Part shown: piece by piece, positions 60,222 through 64,000 of the stretch
Position numbering within the stretch: the first letter of the stretch is position 1
How the letters are laid out: each line of letters opens with the position of its first letter
DNA from: Streptomyces flavofungini
GTDB taxonomy: Bacteria > Actinomycetota > Actinomycetes > Streptomycetales > Streptomycetaceae
DNA length: 64,000 bases
NCBI RefSeq assembly: GCF_030388665.1
Contig: NZ_CP128846.1
Coordinates: forward strand, 2,954,001-3,018,000
Direction of reading: 5' to 3'
The notes under the pieces: generated by a model
The model's database searches: none
Seen by the model: only the letters and a program-made list of their open reading frames with translations
What the model was told of the DNA's origin: nothing
Translations under genes and position numbers: made by a program

Positions 60222-61403
60222 ATGCTCGCGCGCAGCCACCCGCCACGGCCCGGCGGCCTGAGGCCCAGCCGCCGTGAGGTCCAGGTGGCGCTCGGCGCCC
60301 TGGTGCTCGACCTCACCGCGTACACACTGAACGTGGGGACCAACGGCGTGAACTGGAACGCGGGCGTCTTCGCGCTGCACTTCCTGTTCCCCGTCTGCCT
60401 GGTCGTGCTCCGGCGCCACCCCCTGGCCGCCCTCGCCGCCGTGCTCGTCACCCTGACCGTCATCAGCTGCGTCGCCGCCAACGCGTACGGGCTGTCCATC
60501 TCCCTCGTCGTCGCCCTGTTCACCGTGGGCCTGGAGCGGCCGCAGCGCGTAGCGGTGGCCGCGGGGGCGGTGGCCGTCGTCGCGCTCCAGGCGACCGGGA
60601 TCGGCGCGGACGAGGAACTGGTGCGCGCGCTCGTCGGGGACGTGGTGGGCGTCGGCATGGCGGTCGTCGCGGGCTGTGCCGCGCGCCAGTGGCAGCGGCA
60701 ACTCGCCGCCCACCGCGAGCTGCTCGCCGCGGGCGCGGTCGCCGCCGAGCGCCGCCGCATCGCCCGCGAACTGCACGACGTCGTCGCGCACCACATCACC
60801 GCCATGCAGCTGATGGCGGGCGGCGCCCGCAAGGTGGTCCAGCACGACGTGGACCTCGCCCAGGACGCCCTGAAGTCCCTGGAAGACTCCGGCCGCCTCG
60901 CGCTCAGCGAGATGCGCCAGCTCCTGGACGTCCTGCGCACCGACGAGGACGCCGAGGGCAGCCCGGCCGCTCCCCAGCCGGACGTGACCGACCTGCCTCG
61001 GGTGATCGTCGAATCGCGCCAGGCGGGGGTGGACACCGAACTGCTCGTCGACGGCGTCCGCCAGGAGCTCGCCCCCACCCTCGGCCTCACCGTGTTCCGG
61101 ATCGTCCAGGAAGCCCTCACCAACATCCGCAAGCACGCGGGCGCCGCCCGCGCCACGGTGCGCCTCGACTACGGGCCCGAACTGCTCACCGTCGAGATAC
61201 GCGACGACGGCCCCGGCACCACCGCCCCGCGCAGGGGCCGCGCCGGACACGGCCTCGTCGGCATGCGCGAACGCGTGGCCCTGCACGGGGGCACGCTGGC
61301 GACGGGCCCCCGGCCCGAAGGCGGCTTCCGGGTCCTTGCGACACTGCCCCTGCCCGCCGCCGAGCAGGCCCCCGCGCCCCACCAGAGAGCGACGATCCGT
61401 TGA
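60222..61403 (+). CDS. NarL-type sensor histidine kinase
   Basis: A 393-residue kinase. About four helices (22-150) then the box RRRIARELHDVVAHHITAMQ (His185) and HATPase (FRIVQEALTNIRKHAGAARA, GHGLVGMRERVALHGG). AAGGAG lies about a dozen bases before the ATG. The following regulator overlaps by TTGA. Divergent from the MMPL transporter across 239 bp, so control of that transporter is plausible. Confidence 0.9.
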   Translation: MLARSHPPRPGGLRPSRREVQVALGALVLDLTAYTLNVGTNGVNWNAGVFALHFLFPVCLVVLRRHPLAALAAVLVTLTVISCVAANAYGLSISLVVALFTVGLERPQRVAVAAGAVAVVALQATGIGADEELVRALVGDVVGVGMAVVAGCAARQWQRQLAAHRELLAAGAVAAERRRIARELHDVVAHHITAMQLMAGGARKVVQHDVDLAQDALKSLEDSGRLALSEMRQLLDVLRTDEDAEGSPAAPQPDVTDLPRVIVESRQAGVDTELLVDGVRQELAPTLGLTVFRIVQEALTNIRKHAGAARATVRLDYGPELLTVEIRDDGPGTTAPRRGRAGHGLVGMRERVALHGGTLATGPRPEGGFRVLATLPLPAAEQAPAPHQRATIR

Positions 61404-62074
61404 CCGCAGCCGAAAGCCCCCTGACCGTCCTGATCGCCGACGACCAGCCACTCGTACGCAGGGGACTCACGCTCATCTTCCACGCCAACCCCGGCGTGAG
61501 CGTCGTCGGCGAAGCCGGGGACGGCCGCGAGGCCGTGGACCTCGCGCTCCGGCTCCGGCCCGACGTGGTCCTCATGGACATCCGCATGCCCCGCCTCGAC
61601 GGAGTCGAGGCGACCGCGGCCCTCGCCGCCGAGCTGCCCGACTGCCGCGTCCTCGCCCTGAGCACCTTCGACATGGACGAGTACGTGGTCGGGGCGCTGC
61701 GCGCGGGCGCCGCGGGCTTCCTGCCCAAGGACGTGTCACCCGAGGAGCTGGTGGCCGCGGTCCACACCGTGAGCCGCGGCGAGGCGGCGGTGGCCCCGCG
61801 GCTGCTCACCCGGCTCATCTCGGCCTACGTCACCACACCGGCGCCCCGGGTCGCGACGCGGCACATCCGCCCCGACCTCACGTCCCGCGAGACGGACGTC
61901 TGGACGCTCATCGCCCGGGGGCACGACAACACGCAGATAGCCGAGGAACTCCGGATCAGCCCCTCCACGGTGAAGAACCACGTCACCGCAGTCTTCGCCA
62001 AACTGGGTGCCCGCGACCGCGCCCAGGCGGTCATAGCGGCCTACGAATCGGGCCTGGTCACGGCGGGCGAGTAG
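61400..62074 (+). CDS. NarL/LuxR response regulator
   Basis: A 224-residue regulator. TTG start overlapping the kinase stop (61400-61403). Receiver with Asp60 (VVLMDIRMP), acidic pocket IADDQ and C-terminal helix-turn-helix (LTSRETDVWTLIARGHDNTQ, then STVKNHVTAVFAKLG). Cognate of the preceding kinase. Confidence 0.91.
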   Translation: MTAAESPLTVLIADDQPLVRRGLTLIFHANPGVSVVGEAGDGREAVDLALRLRPDVVLMDIRMPRLDGVEATAALAAELPDCRVLALSTFDMDEYVVGALRAGAAGFLPKDVSPEELVAAVHTVSRGEAAVAPRLLTRLISAYVTTPAPRVATRHIRPDLTSRETDVWTLIARGHDNTQIAEELRISPSTVKNHVTAVFAKLGARDRAQAVIAAYESGLVTAGE

Positions 62075-62099
62075 GCTTCGCGGGCCGCCCCGGGGCGGC

Positions 62100-62558
62100 C
62101 TACGCCACGTTCACCCGCTGGCCGGGCGGTGCGGCCTCCAGCCAGGCCAGGAAGCCGGTCAGCGCGTCCTCGCTCATCGCGAGCTCAAGGCGCACCCCCC
62201 GGTGCAGGCAGCCGAGCACCACCGCGTCGGAGAGCAGCGCCAGCTCCTCCTCGCCGTCCGGGGCACGCCGGTCCACGACCTCGATCGCCGAGCGCTCCAG
62301 GATGCGGCGCGGCCGGGGCGCGTACGAGAAGACGCGGAACCACTCGACCCGGTCGCCGTTGTAGCGGGCGACGCCGTAGCCCCAGCCCTTGCCGGAGACG
62401 CCCGCGGACTCCTTGGGGTCGGGGGCGTGCCAGCGCAGGCTGCAGTCGAAGGTGCCCCCGGAGCGCTGGATCAGCCGACGGCGCAGTCCGAAGACGAAGA
62501 GCCCCAGCAACACCAGCGCGATCAACACAAGTCCGCACACGAGCAGAACGAGGATCAT
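62100..62558 (-). CDS. DUF2550 membrane protein
   Basis: A 152-residue protein with one N-terminal helix (1-25, ILVLLVCGLVLIALVLLGLF) then a soluble domain beginning RSGGTFDCSLRW and with GKGWGYGVARYNGD. This is the DUF2550 family that follows atpC in actinobacteria; function unknown. ATG 62558 with GAGGAGG nine bases upstream; GTG 62564 is the alternative. Confidence 0.88.
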   Translation of the reverse strand: MILVLLVCGLVLIALVLLGLFVFGLRRRLIQRSGGTFDCSLRWHAPDPKESAGVSGKGWGYGVARYNGDRVEWFRVFSYAPRPRRILERSAIEVVDRRAPDGEEELALLSDAVVLGCLHRGVRLELAMSEDALTGFLAWLEAAPPGQRVNVA

Positions 62559-62707
62559 CGGCACCGACCTCCTCGCCTCAACACGACTTCTCGAAACGGA
62601 CCAAACAACCGCACCCGGAACCGCACCCGCATCGCCTCAGCCGCGACCAGGTCCGGAAGGCTCCGGTCCTGGCCGCGGCTGAGTCACGTTACGCCGCGCG
62701 CCGGGGG

Positions 62708-63082
62708 TCAGCGCGCCGCCACCGCGCGAAGTCGGACGTCGGCGCGCCGCTCGGCGGAGGCGTCGGCCTCCGACTTGGCACGCTCGAGCGCCCGCTCAGC
62801 ACGCTGGACGTCGATCTCGTCGGAGAGCTCGGCGATCTCGGCGAGCAGCGACAGCTTGTTGTCGGCGAACGAGATGAATCCGCCGTGCACCGCGGCGACG
62901 ACCGTCCCGCCGTCGCTCGTACGAATGGTCACCGGGCCCGACTCCAGCACACCGAGCAGCGGCTGGTGACCGGGCATGACGCCGATGTCGCCGGACGTGG
63001 TGCGCGCGACGACCAGGGTGGCCTCGCCGGACCAGACACTGCGGTCCGCGGCGACCAGCTCGACATGCAGCTCAGCAGCCAA
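62708..63082 (-). CDS. atpC: ATP synthase F1 epsilon subunit
   Basis: A 124-residue protein: the N-terminal beta-sandwich (MAAELHVELVAADRSVWSGE, GDIGVMPGHQPLLGVL) and a C-terminal two-helix hairpin (AERALERAKSEADASAE). It sits on the central stalk and modulates hydrolysis. TTG start with GAGGAG upstream. Last gene of the atp operon, 132 bp after atpD. Confidence 0.94.
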   Translation of the reverse strand: MAAELHVELVAADRSVWSGEATLVVARTTSGDIGVMPGHQPLLGVLESGPVTIRTSDGGTVVAAVHGGFISFADNKLSLLAEIAELSDEIDVQRAERALERAKSEADASAERRADVRLRAVAAR

Positions 63083-63147
63083 GGGTGGCTCCTCGGGTCA
63101 CCACCCGGCGGTTCAGCCGGGTGTTGGGTCAAATTCTAGTGGGCGTA

Positions 63148-63199
63148 GGGAGAAGGGCGGACACGACCCCGTCGTGCGGGGTGTACCCGCCCCTCTCCC
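63148..63199 (-). other. Hairpin in the atpD-atpC intergenic region
   Basis: GGGAGAAGGGCGG (63148-63160) pairs with CCGCCCCTCTCCC (63187-63199), one mismatch, and an inner ACCCC/GGGGT or CACGAC/GTCGTG pairing extends it. It could attenuate atpC expression or protect the upstream mRNA. Confidence 0.6.
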
Positions 63200-63214
63200 G
63201 GTGAGCTGCTTGGC

Positions 63215-64000
63215 TCAGGAGACGCCGAGCTCCTTGGCGTTCTTCTTCAGGTCCTCGAGACCACCGCACATGAAGAACGCCTGCTCCGGGAAGTGGTCGT
63301 ACTCGCCGTCGCAGATCGCGTTGAAGGCCGCGATCGACTCGTCGAGGGACACGTCCGAACCGTCCACGCCGGTGAACTGCTTGGCGGCGTGGGTGTTCTG
63401 GGAGAGGAAGCGCTCCACACGACGGGCACGGGACACGACGAGCTTGTCCTCTTCGCCGAGCTCGTCGATACCGAGGATCGCGATGATGTCCTGGAGGTCC
63501 TTGTACTTCTGCAGGATTCCCTTGACGCGCATGGCGGCGTCGTAGTGGTCCTGCGCGATGTAGCGCGGGTCCAGGATGCGGGACGTGGAGTCCAGCGGGT
63601 CCACGGCCGGGTAGATGCCCTTCTCGGAGATCGGACGGGAGAGCACCGTCGTCGCGTCGAGGTGGGCGAAGGTGGTGGCCGGGGCCGGGTCGGTCAGGTC
63701 GTCCGCGGGGACGTAGATCGCCTGCATCGAGGTGATCGAGTGACCACGGGTCGAGGTGATGCGCTCCTGGAGGAGACCCATCTCGTCGGCCAGGTTCGGC
63801 TGGTAGCCCACCGCGGAGGGCATGCGGCCGAGCAGGGTCGAGACCTCGGAACCGGCCTGGGTGAAGCGGAAGATGTTGTCGATGAAGAACAGCACGTCCT
63901 GCTTCTGCACATCGCGGAAGTACTCCGCCATGGTCAGACCGGCCAGGGCCACGCGCAGACGCGTGCCCGGCGGCTCGTCCATCTGGCCGAAGACCAGCGC
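63215..64000 (-). CDS. atpD: ATP synthase F1 beta subunit, C-terminal part
   Basis: The last 261 residues; the gene continues beyond the right edge. From the window end it reads [14 protein letters not shown], then the beta-subunit landmarks [14 protein letters not shown] (Walker B), [15 protein letters not shown] loop here written [34 protein letters not shown] and the DELSEED-region [11 protein letters not shown]. Catalytic subunit of F1, synthesising ATP. Strongly conserved. Confidence 0.97.
   Translation of the reverse strand, partial: ALVFGQMDEPPGTRLRVALAGLTMAEYFRDVQKQDVLFFIDNIFRFTQAGSEVSTLLGRMPSAVGYQPNLADEMGLLQERITSTRGHSITSMQAIYVPADDLTDPAPATTFAHLDATTVLSRPISEKGIYPAVDPLDSTSRILDPRYIAQDHYDAAMRVKGILQKYKDLQDIIAILGIDELGEEDKLVVSRARRVERFLSQNTHAAKQFTGVDGSDVSLDESIAAFNAICDGEYDHFPEQAFFMCGGLEDLKKNAKELGVS

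Overview
The window reads as the core chromosome of a Streptomyces species. Coding sequences are very GC-rich with strong third-position G/C bias, and GTG and TTG starts are common. Marker genes are streptomycete-specific: the coiled-coil polarity proteins Scy and FilP, the AbsC regulator, the CslA-GlxA apical glycan pair, the ChiS-ChiR-ChiC chitinase unit, actinobacterial NucS and the end of the ATP synthase operon. From memory, the order of icmA, absC, mce, scy, filP, nucS, chiC and atpD matches the S. coelicolor region around SCO5373-SCO5420. No rRNA, tRNA, CRISPR array, prophage or insertion sequence was seen.

Layout. 1-2.8 kb: the start of a DUF6230 gene, a thioredoxin-fold/TPR protein and a TetR regulator. 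2.8-7.3 kb: a LegB-like dehydratase and a second MurG-like glycosyltransferase, divergent from an OmpR-type two-component system. 7.3-8.9 kb: a DUF397/XRE pair divergent from two small paralogous proteins. 9-16.3 kb: icmA, a DUF3817 protein, MarR, MFS with a divergent ArsR-type regulator, a GH6 lipoprotein and a ComB-like protein. 16.4-20.2 kb: glxA-cslA. 20.5-23.5 kb: a TetR/DUF4166/SRPBCC operon with paired operators, then a thiamine-binding protein with a second DUF3817 gene. 23.6-26.3 kb: three tandem AIM24 genes and absC. 26.4-29.6 kb: a two-component system divergent from an acidic PepSY protein.

29.7-32.6 kb: meaB, a thiolase and methylmalonyl-CoA epimerase. 32.8-37.8 kb: scy and filP. 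37.9-42.1 kb: two tandem ABC-2 transporters. 42.1-48.7 kb: a small Zn-finger protein, a luciferase-like oxidoreductase, a small unknown protein, nucS, a membrane-anchored ATPase with a Pro/Thr stalk, and a STAS protein. 48.8-52.8 kb: 3-hydroxyacyl-CoA dehydrogenase, TetR with a drug-type ABC exporter, and a cobalamin adenosyltransferase. 52.9-57.6 kb: a membrane protein and chiS-chiR-chiC. 57.6-64 kb: an MMPL transporter, a NarL-type two-component system, a DUF2550 protein, atpC and the 3' part of atpD.

Themes. Short acyl-CoA and B12-dependent metabolism recurs (icmA, meaB, mce, thiolase, hydroxyacyl-CoA dehydrogenase, PduO-type adenosyltransferase). Polar growth and cell-surface glycans form a second theme (scy, filP, cslA, glxA, GH6, the MurG-like gene). 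Four two-component systems are present. The least explained units are the MurG-like/LegB-like pair with its two-component system, the two-component/PepSY divergon with four in-phase TTCAGG hexamers, the paralogous small-protein pair beside the DUF397/XRE genes, and the stalked ATPase.
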